Positions 35,815 through 44,229 of a stretch of DNA of 44,229 nucleotides are shown here, piece after piece (position 1 is the first letter of the stretch; every line of letters begins with the position of its first letter). The DNA lies in the NCBI GenBank assembly GCA_964058845.1, contig CAXKVR010000073.1, forward strand, positions 62,501 to 106,729, written 5' to 3'. The DNA comes from Carex sylvatica. Lineage: Eukaryota > Streptophyta > Magnoliopsida > Poales > Cyperaceae. The translations under genes were made by a program, and so were the position numbers. Below the pieces are notes generated by a model, which had not been told where the DNA came from, made no database searches, and saw only the letters and a program-made list of their open reading frames with translations.

Positions 35815-36311
35815 TTGCTCTCTGAAGGGTTTGAATAATATGCTTGGTTCTTCTTTTGCTGTGCATTTCTGGAGTCTGTATTTCATGTTCAGTTGTCATG
35901 TATAATGAAAATTGTGATGTGCATTAATCATGTAATTCGATCATCTCTTGTTAGCACTATTTGCAAAAAAAAATTCAATAAAAAAGAGTGATTTTGGGCT
36001 CATTAGCGCAGTCTATCAGTATCAACCAAACCAGGGTAATATAAGTTGATCTTTTTGAGAACTTGGAAGTGACTCCCAAGGTTTAATATAAGTTGATCTT
36101 AGAGCTATATAATCCTTCTTAGCTCCAGTATTAGATAATTCTTTTAACAACATTTGAAGCTATTTAAAAAGAACAAAAGATACAACTAAGCACATCTCAT
36201 ACTCAAAATTTAATTCATTTAATCCACACCAACAATAAGGTATACTGTCACTTCTGCTTGAAATGAATTGAAAACTGACATCAAATAAAATTGGTTACAA
36301 AAGGTGTTTAA
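35815..36311. other. Convergent intergenic region
   Basis: The 3' ends of the DUF1295 gene (+) and the small acidic-protein gene (-) face each other here. A repeated word, AATATAAGTTGATCTT, occurs near 36038 and 36085. No gene is seen. Confidence 0.45.
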
Positions 36312-36727
36312 TCAGTTTGTAGCTTTGGGTTCTTCCTCCTTGGTCTCTGTGGCCTTGGGTTCCTCCGTCTCTTGAGCCTTCTCCTCTTGTTCCTTCTTGG
36401 GTTGAGCAGCAGCCTCAGCTGGAGCCTCGCTCAAGACGGGGGCTAGTTCGTTAACAGCAGTTGGAGTTGACACCTCAACTGGGGTTTTTTCAGGTTTGGT
36501 CTCTGAGAGGTCGACCAATGGTGCCTCAACAGCATCAGTCTTTTCCTGATAAAATTTCATTTTCAACATCTGAAGATACCATTAAAATTTAAATGAGAAG
36601 GTAGTGTGAAAAATTATCTCACCTGGACGGTGTTGGCAGCTACGTGATGGGTGGAAGTGTCTTCAGCAGGTGGAGCCATGGGGCTGGGGCCATGTTCTTC
36701 CTTTGGTTTGCTGGCACAGGCACCCAT
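36312..36727 (-). CDS. Small acidic Glu/Pro/Ala-rich protein, predicted N-myristoylated, 2 exons
   Basis: Exons 36727-36623 and 36545-36312 give 112 residues. The N-terminus MGACASKPKEEHGPSP is a classic myristoylation context (Gly2, Ser6, Lys7) with Cys4 available for palmitoylation, so plasma-membrane attachment is predicted. The rest is low-complexity and probably disordered, dominated by Glu, Lys, Pro, Ala and Thr. No catalytic domain is present and I assign no function. The intron acceptor is ambiguous: the AG before 36545 gives the model above, while an AG before 36569 would insert eight in-frame residues (MLKMKFYQ). The inserted segment is out of character with the acidic tail, so the downstream site is preferred. 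Similar short MGxC proteins occur widely in plants (family memory). Confidence 0.75.
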
Positions 36728-37094
36728 CCTGACTGGCTCCTAGGTTTCCTGTCGCTCCACCTGGGGATTGTTTTAATTTATGTTGTGAGGAAGAATGATT
36801 AACCAGATTTTCTAAATGGTTTCTTATAGACTAGAGAGAGATCAAATTGCATCCTAGGTCTATTTTTGGACAGTAAGATTTTGACATTTGGTGGCCAGGA
36901 TTTGGAAGAAAGGAATTACCAGCTATGTATTTCCTTTAATGGGTCTTTGCTGAGTTGGTTACTGTTACATTCAATGGGAATTGCTCTGTACATTTTTTAC
37001 TGTCTTAGTGGCAATGTATTATGCATCTAGACAGGAATAGGAATATAGGATAGGATAGCGGTCAGTTTAGGAAAGAATGCACAATTGATATTCA

Positions 37095-37245
37095 AAATGG
37101 GAATTGCATATGTATCCGTTACCGTTAGAAGATTGTCCAGATCTAAATCCATTAATATTTGTATCCAACTATTCAAATTTATCAATTTCTGGATTTGGAT
37201 CCAGATGAAATCGGATAATATCCGATATGTTTAGACCCCTACAGT
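37095..37245. mobile_element. hAT-like MITE fragment
   Basis: The right end reads CGGATAATATCCGATATG and then TTTAGACCCCTAC; inverted, this starts GTAGGGGTCTAAACATATCGG, like many plant hAT-derived MITE ends. The interior has ATCCGTTACCG and GGATCC words. The left end, near GGGAATTGCATATGTATCCG, is weakly matched. Confidence 0.4.
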
Positions 37246-37302
37246 CTTTATCTGCATGAATGTTTATCCCCTCAAGTACCGGACTGAATATAAATTAATA
37301 CT

Positions 37303-37558
37303 TTCAGTTAGTCTTGCTATGTTTTGTCGATATATATATAGCTGTTGTTTTCAAGCTACCTTATTTTGTTAAGAACATGCTCTTTTACTTTTATTATTTC
37401 CGTTTGATCTGGAGTACGTTTACCAGTATTTTTTGTAAAACATGCTGTAGAGCTCTAGCTAGTTGGAGCCTCTCAGCATTTGAACAGTATTGGTTTCTTA
37501 ATGAAATCGGTGGATTTCACCCACTTTCTCAAAAAATAAATAAATAAATAAATAAATG
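37303..37558 (+). mobile_element. 5'-truncated non-LTR retrotransposon (LINE-like) insertion
   Basis: The segment is bounded by perfect 14-bp direct repeats TATAAATTAATACT (37289-37302 and 37559-37572). It ends in an (AAAT)n tail after TTTCTCAAAAAATAAA. The text before the tail, TTCTTAATGAAATCGGTGGA followed by TTTCACCCACTTTCTC, is typical of plant L1 3' ends. These are the marks of target-primed reverse transcription with 5' truncation. Confidence 0.78.
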
Positions 37559-37893
37559 TATAAATTAATACTAGTAGCCGGGTCAAAAGTAATAGTAATA
37601 CGGTGCTATTTACATATGGGGAGTTCTGTTTTGTGATTCATATATACGAGATTAAAACTGACGACTCAGATCTCATTAATTCTACTCAATCAGGTATTGC
37701 ATTGGATCTGAATTCTCTCTGTATCGTGGCATAAATGTAATTATTTTCTCAAAAAAGTAAACAATTGTGGGCTTGACTATACCACCCTAGCTAGATGTGC
37801 TGGCTGATAAGATAATATTTAGATAATTATTTATTTGACTTGAGGAGGTCCTCTTCACACTACACTAAATAGTAGTCACTTGATTTGATTTCT

Positions 37894-37900
37894 TATATAA
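37894..37900 (+). promoter_or_regulatory. TATA box of the first Kazal gene
   Basis: TATATAA followed by GG lies 86 bp upstream of the ATG. The duplicate gene has TATACAAGG at the equivalent position (about 38827), so the two promoters differ in their core element. Confidence 0.55.
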
Positions 37901-37985
37901 GGATATACATGCATGCTTTTATTTGCTATTGTCATTCCTAGATCTTCTAGTCCACAAACAGAGAGAAAGAAAGAGAAAGAAAGAG

Positions 37986-38246
37986 ATGGCACTGAGCAAC
38001 TACTTTCTCATACTAGTCTCCGTAACTATCTTCTCTTTTCTCATCTTTACTCCTTCTAATGTTTGCACGGCTGATACGGCATGGCCAAATGAGTCCCAGG
38101 CTGCTACCAAATCTACCAGATGCACCATAAACTGTTTCCGGGCTGATCCGGTGTGCGGGGTCAATGGCGTGACGTACTCATGTGGCTATCCAGAAGCAGC
38201 TTGCAACAATGTTGCCGTGGCTCATGGTGGGGCGTGTAAAAACTAA
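37986..38246 (+). CDS. Kazal-type serine protease inhibitor, secreted (copy 1)
   Basis: A single exon encodes 86 residues. A signal peptide (hydrophobic NYFLILVSVTIFSFLIF) probably ends near TADTA. The mature domain reads C-x3-C-FRADPV-C-GVNGVTY-x-C-x6-C-x10-C, the compact plant Kazal pattern. By analogy with animal Kazal inhibitors, the reactive residue P1 would be Arg in CFRAD, predicting trypsin-like targets; this is inference. The CGC found in many plant Kazal proteins is CGY here, so one usual disulfide may be missing. Further in-frame codons upstream of 37986 would add a charged leader, and the signal peptide fixes the start. It is the first of a tandem pair with 38899-39159 and shares flanking DNA with it. 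Confidence 0.9.
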   Translation: MALSNYFLILVSVTIFSFLIFTPSNVCTADTAWPNESQAATKSTRCTINCFRADPVCGVNGVTYSCGYPEAACNNVAVAHGGACKN

Positions 38247-38898
38247 AAAGCTAGCTTAAAATTAACAATGGGTGCTCCAATTAATGTTATTTCTTCTCCT
38301 TGACAGCAGCTTAGCTAGGCTCAGTTTCATGCCAAGTGTTGGTGTAGTTTAGGTTCTTAATCTCTGTTGAAGCTTGTTATCAGTTGTTGATTGTGCTTGT
38401 GGACTTCATGACAATCAATTTCAGAAAATAAATGCATTTGTTATCAGATCTTTTTTTTTTTTTGCTTTAGGATCATTTTAGAAACTTCAAAAGTACTCGA
38501 TCAGTATCTTTCTGTAAACAGTGTGAAGCATGAACATCCTGTATGATTAATTGTTAAAACAACGAAGAAAAAGGCCTAATTGCTTGTTACTGTCTGGTAC
38601 CCAGAATATGCGCTCGAGAGAAATCCATCAACATCCTATATAGCTTGCCCAGGCAGCTCTCTCCTAGAGAACCCGAACAACACCATGAGTCTGTTTCCTC
38701 TCAAGGACCAGACTGACATTTAAGTTGCGGCACCTGCCTAGATATTAATTGACTCGAGGAGGTCCTCTTCATACTACACTAAATATTAAATAGTACGTAG
38801 TCACTTGGTTTAATTATTTGATTTATTATACAAGGATAAGGGTATACAATACATGCTTTGCTATTGTCATTCCTTATCCTAGAGAAAGAAAGAAATAG
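38247..38898. other. 3' region of Kazal copy 1 and promoter of copy 2
   Basis: The 3' untranslated stretch, which includes TGGACTTCATGACAATCAAT and AATAAATGCATTTGTTATC, is repeated after copy 2 at about 39370-39413. The upstream box GAGGAGGTCCTCTTCA (about 38756) repeats that before copy 1 (about 37843). These paired segments show a duplication of roughly 0.7-0.9 kb. Confidence 0.75.
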
Positions 38899-39159
38899 AT
38901 GGCACTCAGCAACCACTTCCTCATACTAGTCTCCATAACTATCTTCTCTTTTTTCATCATTACTCCTCCTAATGTTCACACAGCTGATCCCAACGACTCC
39001 CAGACTGATACCAAATCTACCAGATGCACCATAAATTGCTTGCGGGCCGATCCGGTGTGTGGGGTCAACGGCGTGACGTACTGGTGTGGCGATCCAGAAG
39101 CAGCGTGCAACAATGTTACTGTGGCTCATGGTGCAGCATGTGGAGCATGTAAAAACTAA
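38899..39159 (+). CDS. Kazal-type serine protease inhibitor, secreted (copy 2)
   Basis: This is a single exon of 86 residues, closely similar to copy 1 (signal peptide MALSNHFLILVSITIFSF, then the same Cys framework with CLRADPVCGVNGVTYWCG). Differences: the linker after the signal peptide is shorter, the residue after the fourth Cys-Gly is Asp rather than Tyr, and the C-terminus reads GAACGACKN rather than GGACKN. The extra residues come from a short duplication (GCATGTGGA-type) and bring a seventh cysteine into the mature protein, which could stay free or form a dimer. Predicted P1 is again Arg. Clearly a recent tandem duplicate; expression may differ because the TATA region is altered. Confidence 0.9.
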   Translation: MALSNHFLILVSITIFSFFIITPPNVHTADPNDSQTDTKSTRCTINCLRADPVCGVNGVTYWCGDPEAACNNVTVAHGAACGACKN

Positions 39160-39881
39160 AACTTCAAAACAATGGGTGCTCCAATGTGATTTCTTCTCAT
39201 TGACAGCAGCTTAGCTAGGCTGTTTCATGCAAAACTTTTCCTGACTTTACCGTTTATCTTACAAGCATATCAATAAAAAGATTAAGGGCTCTGTGACTGT
39301 CAAGTGCTGGTGTAGTTCAGGTTTCTTACTCTCTGTTGAAGCTTGTTATCAGTTGTTTATTGTGCTTGTGGACTTCATGACAATCAATTTCAGAAAATAA
39401 ATGCATTTGTTATCTTTTTTTACTTTAGGATCTTTCTCTAAACAGTGTGAAGCATCAACATCCTTAAATAACTTCAGTAAAGCTGTTTGGTACTCAGCAT
39501 GTGCGCCCAAGAGAAATCCAACAAAACTTGTATTTCTATCAAACAAAATACTATTCTTGCGAGGTTTTCATCGTCTGGATAGTATCTTGGATCAAAATCA
39601 ATATTGCAAAATCACATAAGCTAACATTACATAATTTTCTCTTCAGAAGCATCTCATTTTCTGCATTCAATTTTATGCAAACTGAAGAGATGAACAAATA
39701 ATATAAAAGAAAAAAAAACATCCTACAAAATTTAAATATAGATACAGACCAAAATCATATTGGAAAACCAACAAAAACAGCTGTTTTCAACACTAGTAAT
39801 AACTCGGAGAGATTTCTAAACAATACAAAACTACTCGAATTTAGATTTGTATTTTTTTCTACTGCTAAATTATTCATGTTT
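39160..39881. other. Intergenic DNA between Kazal copy 2 and RRP15
   Basis: The 3' region of copy 2 carries the duplicated untranslated segment, interrupted near 39225-39300 by about 75 bp absent from copy 1. A further block (GGTACTCAGCATGTGCGC, about 39490) repeats one at about 38597, so the duplication extends past the gene. From 39600 onward the DNA is AT-rich up to the RRP15 stop codon. Confidence 0.5.
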
Positions 39882-42458
39882 CTATTCCTCATCTGATGAG
39901 CTCTGCATATAATCATCTCCCTGATCACCTCCTCCAGCAGTATCCTGCACAGAAATGTATATATCATGGTAGCTAATCAATTCAACATGCAGTGGGATAT
40001 TATGTGAAAACAGAAAAAACAGGTCAAACAGGTCTCACAACCATATTTAAATTCAAAACTCAAAAGAGGCCAAATGCTCTTGTACCAAAGAGTCAGGCCA
40101 GTATAACTAAGCAGGCACAAAAATCAATCTGGCCAAAAGTGGCATTAATAGTACAGTAAAGAAGATACTTACAGCCATTTTGTCCCAATCCTTCAACTTA
40201 GAACCAAGCATGTAGCTATCTCGTAGTGGGGCCCATCCTAGATCTTTTGACTCCTCATCTACTGAAGAGGCCTGAAGATAACAATCACACACATTAATGG
40301 TTTGTAATTGATGGGTTAAGGGGAGAGGAGAGTGCTTCATGTTTGAAAGCTCGAAAGCTTACCAATGGCTTCTTTAACTCCGATAAAAAGGTTTGCTTCC
40401 TTTGCTTTGCCAGAGCTGTATCAATTAAAATGTGATCATGAAATTAAAAATATTTAATTTGTATGCCATGCAAGAAGACATACAGAGGCCAAAATGCTTC
40501 AATTAGAAACGTATATACCAGTGCAGTACCAAAGTGGATGTTTGCAACATGTTCAAAATTGTAGTGATAGTAATTCAAAATTATGATAAACATTGTGTGA
40601 ATTTCAACTTTGGTTCCATCAGCTAATACTATCGAAAAAGAAAAAAGACACGTAGAAACAAGAAGAAAATAAAGGACAAGACAATGATGAAAGCCATCAT
40701 TTTTTTTTAAAACTAAGGAACCATGGACTTAGTGTGGTGGCACGAGACTTCGTCTCCCTACATAGAGAAGAAGGTTCAATTCCCGAGAATAGCATCCAAA
40801 AGGTGCTAGGGTGTACCGGGGTCCTTTAATAAAAAATAAATAAATAAATAACTAGGGAACTAAAGAAAACAAGAGTCAAACAAAAATTACATTTCGCATC
40901 CTTAGACTTTGAAGGATCTAGCTTCTGAGGATTCTGAGCCTTGCTCACCTGCTCATCACAACACAAGAAAGGACAATAAAAAATACAATTTCCGAACTAG
41001 GATGGCATAAAACTTACAAAAGTGGGATCTTACTGCATTAAACAACCGAACAACTGCATGCCCGTCAGCAAACATACATGGAAAAAGAATAAGAAATTAG
41101 CCTATACTTGGAAACAAAAATTAGATGGACAAAATAGCGAAGAATGATTCATTCATTACCTCCTTTTGTTGCAATACTAATAAGGAGCTTTTCCTTTGCA
41201 TCCAAGCAACTTTCAGGTTTCACATGGCCCTTCTCGGCCACCTAATATCCCCAAAAGCACCAAAAACATACAACTTTACATCCTAGTCCTGCACAAGTTA
41301 CATAAATTGCAGATTTGAAAAAAGAGTACACACCAATTGCTTCTCCTTCCTGGCATGCCCCTTTGGTTTATGCTCTTCTTCCTCCTCTGCTAGCTTTGCC
41401 GCAACAAGCTTCTTGTGCGCTGCTAATATGGGCCCCTTCAATAAACACGTATCTCGACCAATTATCAACAGGTTATGTACTTGTATGATTGATGTTTCAT
41501 CAAGTAAAATACAATGCAAAGGGATTTGTAAAACCCAATGTAATCAATAAATAAACACATCTACAACTTTGCCACTAGAGCTATTTGCTCTACCGGGCAG
41601 TCCAAAGTATGACATTCTACTTGTGAAGGGAATGGTTTTTTGAATTGTGAAGAGCCAAGTTTACAAATAAATATTGCGAGGTTATTTTAGTCCATGTCCA
41701 TAGAAACTTAATGGTAGCTTTATAGTAAGACATATTGGTGGATCCAGTAAGACTCTTGGGTATTCAATTGAATACCCAATTTTTCAAAATTCAACATAAA
41801 GGTACTTAATGTCTAGTTAATATCGTTTAGTTTAGAACATCCAATTAGTACATTATGCAGGGTCTCGTTATAGGTAATATTACATAAAAAATATTTGAGT
41901 TGCTTAGGGCCCTTATTTGACAAAATAAGTAATTTTACCAGAAAAAGCAACAAAACCAGAAAACCAATTCAACCATAACAAAGAACAAAGCCACAACTTG
42001 TGTACAATTACTCGAGTTTAATTTGAAAAGACGTTAAGAAAGACAAGGAGACAAACCAAGGGATCGTTAGATAAATTCTTGTTCATGATCTTCAAGAAAG
42101 CAACTTTGAAAGCCCTACATCCCTCAGAAAACCTTGTAATTCCACCATGCTCCTCTCCTTCTCCTTCCCCTTCGCTCCCACTCAAACCATCATATCTCTC
42201 CTCCTTCTCCACCTCTTCATCGCTCTCTTCTTCTTCCTCAGAGTCCGAGTCATACTTCTTCGCTCTCTTAGAGAAGATTTGGAGCAATCTCTTGCTAGGT
42301 TTCTTTCTCTTCCTGGCATCAGCCATGGCCGAGTTCCGTGGGCCTTTCAGCTTCTTGTTGGGTTTCTTTCCCTTCTGTTTAGATTTCCGTTTCAGGGTTT
42401 TAGGTATAGATGATGGGGTGGTGGTTGGACTTGGAAGGGTTTCCGTCTCAGTCGCCAT
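39882..42458 (-). CDS. RRP15: RRP15-like ribosomal RNA processing protein, 8 exons
   Basis: This is a nucleolar factor for pre-60S ribosomal subunit assembly and rRNA processing. Exons on the minus strand are 42458-42057, 41435-41334, 41241-41160, 41053-41034, 40948-40891, 40415-40363, 40271-40173 and 39944-39882, giving 292 residues with all phases consistent. The N-terminal third is Lys-rich (TLKRKSKQKGKKPNKKLK, a nuclear/nucleolar signal) followed by an acidic Ser/Glu tract. The family domain covers about residues 120-255: AFKVAFLKIM, AKLAEEEEEHKPKGHARKEK, the KLLISIATKGVVRLFNAVSK block, LSELKKPL, then DLGWAPLRDSYMLGSKLKDW. Exon 4 is only 20 nt and encodes the VRLFNA core. Intron 5 carries a SINE. 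Upstream DNA has tandem TGGGCC site-II motifs common in ribosome-biogenesis promoters. Confidence 0.93.
40722..40849 (+). mobile_element. tRNA-derived SINE in RRP15 intron 5
   Basis: The 128-bp body has a pol III A-box-like TTAGTGTGGTGGCACGAG near its start and a B box GGTTCAATTCC (40773-40783). It ends in an A-rich (AAAT)n tail. It is flanked by 11-bp repeats AACTAAGGAAC (40711-40721) and AACTAGGGAAC (40850-40860), one mismatch apart. It sits antisense to RRP15. A tRNA gene is ruled out by the lack of an acceptor stem. Confidence 0.85.
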
Positions 42459-43161
42459 TGCTATTTGCTAAGCACCGCCAAGTCGCCAACAAAACTAAGA
42501 AGAGAAGCAGGGTTTTTTGTTTTGCTGTGCTTTTATGTTCCTAATGAGCTCACAATTTCAATCTCCGTTCGTATAACAAGTCAATTACACAGTTCGGATT
42601 ATAATTAAATTAATCGCTATATGATTAGTTGCACAAAATGTGTCATAGGTAATTAAAACAGCCAACAGACCTATTTTAAATATGGGCCTAAACTAAGAAG
42701 GCCGATAGGCATTAAATTGGGCCCAGTAAGTAAAATCTGCTTAAAATTGGGCCCAGTAAGTAAAATCTGCTTAAAATTGGGCTCAATTTTATTTTTCCGT
42801 TTCTTCAGTTCAGTAAAAAATATTCTAATTGGAATAGAAGGAATAAATCAAAATATACATACCTTCTTTTTAGTACTTGGTTTATCTCTAAAAACATTAA
42901 AAAAAAACATTTGCACAATAATGCCTACAGTTTAATTTACAGCAATTTGGCATCATAATGATGCGAGGAAGCGATATAACAGGAATTATAATGTCACAAT
43001 AAAAGAAGAATTACATATTTTATCAATTGCAATCAAGATATTAGAGAAGAAGAAAAAAACAAATCAAAAGAAAAAATTGCAATCCTGTCATCCCTTTAAT
43101 CTCTCAAATTAAGTTTTATGGTGTGCATGTCTTATTTTTATTGTTCTAAATTACATTAACA
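42459..43161. promoter_or_regulatory. RRP15 promoter region and 3' side of the next gene
   Basis: The 30-bp unit starting GCCCAGTAAGTAAAATCTGC is repeated at 42721 and 42751, with a partial third at 42781. Each junction holds TTGGGCCCA (the third TTGGGCTCA), and another TGGGCC lies at 42683. These are site-II-type (TGGGCY) elements, located 220-330 bp upstream of the RRP15 ATG. An AAACCCTG word, close to a telo-box, lies near 42510-42517. The right part is probably 3' untranslated DNA of the minus-strand gene ending at 43162. Confidence 0.6.
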
Positions 43162-43728
43162 TTAGTTGCCTTTCTTTTCTTTTTCACTCTCAGAATGATG
43201 CTCTCTTTCTGATGTTCCTTTCTTCTTCCCATCCTTTTTCTTCTTTCCATCCTTATTGTTCTTGCTCTTTTTCTTCTTCCCTTTTTTCCCCTTCCTATCT
43301 TCATTGTCGCTTTCTTCACTTTCGCTATCACTATCGCTATCATCACTGCTACTGTCATCATCCAAATTGTCGGATATTATTATGTGAACACCGGGATCCT
43401 CTGCACTATACTTACCTTCAAGCATGATGGAATTGTTAACAGCCTGATAATTACTATTTGTGTAGGCGCTCATCAAGTTTTCGTCATTGAATATCCAGCC
43501 TTGAGTATCGGCGAGTTCATCCAAACTCGTTCCCTTCATGGCCGCGCCTTTGTTTTCACCTGCCAATGTGATTATCCTCACGCCTGCTGGATCAGCGTCG
43601 TGATGGTTGTTTTCGTGCTCTGGTGTATCTTGACCGAGGGAGACTAGGCGGTCTGTGAGCTTCGAGATCATGTCATGAATCCCGCGCTCAGACCGTTCGG
43701 ATTGGGATTTTGCATGGGAGGAAGCCAT
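43162..43728 (-). CDS. Uncharacterised protein with conserved N-terminal region and acidic/Lys-rich tail
   Basis: A single exon encodes 188 residues. I do not recognise a named family. The N-terminal 110 residues look like a real folded or conserved segment: SERGIHDMISKLTDRLVSLG, then RIITLAGENKGAAMKGTSLD, WIFNDENLMSAYTNSNYQAV and DPGVHIIIS. From about residue 118 it becomes an Asp/Ser/Glu tract (possible CK2 sites) followed by a Lys/Gly-rich tail (KGKKGKKKKSKNNKDGKKKK), which may act in nuclear or nucleic-acid targeting. There is no signal peptide or membrane segment. The start at 43728 is chosen because upstream in-frame codons encode AT-repeat peptide (YIYIYK). A TA-rich, TATA-like stretch lies directly before it. 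Confidence 0.72.
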   Translation of the reverse strand: MASSHAKSQSERSERGIHDMISKLTDRLVSLGQDTPEHENNHHDADPAGVRIITLAGENKGAAMKGTSLDELADTQGWIFNDENLMSAYTNSNYQAVNNSIMLEGKYSAEDPGVHIIISDNLDDDSSSDDSDSDSESEESDNEDRKGKKGKKKKSKNNKDGKKKKDGKKKGTSEREHHSESEKEKKGN

Positions 43729-44229
43729 TATATATTTATATATATACGAGTGTTTTCTAGGGAAATTGGTTGGTTTGTGACCTTGGTTCGATTTGAGCCT
43801 TGAAGAGATTGATTTCTTATATATATATATATATAGGTTTTGAAGAAGGGTTCCTAACTTCAAATTGTCTTAACAAGAAATAGCATACCGGCCCATAGCT
43901 GGAGCATATACTTTACATGAGGAAAACAGCAAGGAACAAATTATTGGTCAAGTACGGGGAAAAGCATATCTTGCACTCAGATCAGAGCTTGCTGCTTCAA
44001 TCTATCAAAGAATATATTAATATTATACTTTCTTGGAATCGAAAGCAAAAGGCATATAATAAAATTGTTAATTACTTTCTTTTTTATCCAATCCGATTGA
44101 AAAAAGGTTGCTGTATGGATTTAATTAAACACGCCATCTGAAAATCATAGATTCGTAACTCTGATTTTGGGCATTTTTATTCAACGATATTTCAAGAAAA
44201 ATTGTTATTTCTTTGGAGTATTACATTTT
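43729..44229. other. Upstream region of the last gene and window edge
   Basis: A (TA)n tract at about 43819-43834 and AT-rich DNA are present. An open frame at 43917-44141 has no recognisable features and is not annotated. No other feature is seen before the window ends. Confidence 0.45.

Larger units (their letters stand above)
36728..37985. other. Intergenic DNA with transposon remnants and the first Kazal promoter
   Basis: This contains promoter DNA of the acidic-protein gene, a hAT-like fragment (37095-37245), a LINE-like insertion (37303-37558) and, before 37986, a TATA box (TATATAA, 37894-37900) for the first Kazal gene. No other gene is seen. Confidence 0.5.

Noticed and set aside
40722..40849. 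tRNA gene suggested by a B-box-like GGTTCAATTCC
   Set aside because: There is no acceptor stem or anticodon arm, and there is an A-rich tail with direct repeats; it is a SINE.
42079..42471. Plus-strand open frame of 130 codons
   Set aside because: It is the antisense shadow of RRP15 exon 1; its Ser/Phe/Leu-rich product mirrors the Glu/Lys-rich coding strand.
43917..44141. Open frame of 74 codons at the right edge
   Set aside because: No start context, domain or composition supports coding.

Overview
The window is nuclear DNA of a flowering plant. It has multi-exon genes with GT-AG introns, plant-restricted families (class III peroxidase, pectin methylesterase inhibitor, a GIL1-type DUF641 protein) and long AT-rich intergenic DNA full of microsatellites and small DNA transposons. 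Short introns and the gene families fit a dicot-like or early-diverging angiosperm, but I cannot name a species. Nothing suggests bacterial, organellar or viral DNA.

Ten protein-coding genes can be supported. From left to right: TFIIF beta subunit (1056-2707, -); a GIL1/DUF641 protein (4407-8000, +); a pectin methylesterase/invertase inhibitor (9192-9818, +); an UNC93-like membrane protein (16677-18746, +); a two-exon class III peroxidase (21887-23004, -); a steroid 5-alpha-reductase-like DUF1295 membrane enzyme (34407-35814, +); a small acidic protein with a myristoylation-type N-terminus (36312-36727, -); two tandem Kazal-type inhibitor genes (37986-38246 and 38899-39159, +); the ribosome-biogenesis factor RRP15 (39882-42458, -); and an uncharacterised acidic/lysine-rich protein (43162-43728, -). 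I read exon boundaries by eye; in every multi-exon model the splice phases agree and the joined lengths are multiples of three.

The long gaps (about 9.8-16.7, 23.0-34.4 and 36.7-38.0 kb) hold the accessory content. The clearest items are a complete non-autonomous CACTA transposon with GTG target-site duplications (25945-28537) and palindrome-rich ends; a 941-bp, nearly end-to-end inverted repeat (33219-34159) whose transcript would form a hairpin of about 440 bp; a 638-bp terminal-inverted-repeat element with 8-bp duplications (12005-12642); a block of tandem arrays with periods of 106, 22 and 31 bp (about 10.45-11.98 kb); several MITEs; a tRNA-derived SINE inside an RRP15 intron with 11-bp duplications; and a 5'-truncated, LINE-like insertion with a perfect 14-bp duplication.

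The genes are ordinary, separately transcribed nuclear genes, and there is no operon-like system. Relationships that look meaningful are the recent tandem duplication of the Kazal genes, the tandem site-II (TGGGCC) promoter units next to RRP15, and a possibly ancestral pairing of the UNC93-like and DUF1295 genes. I found no clearly new biochemical system. The large hairpin and the CACTA palindrome array are the best candidates for unexplored small-RNA or transposase-binding biology.
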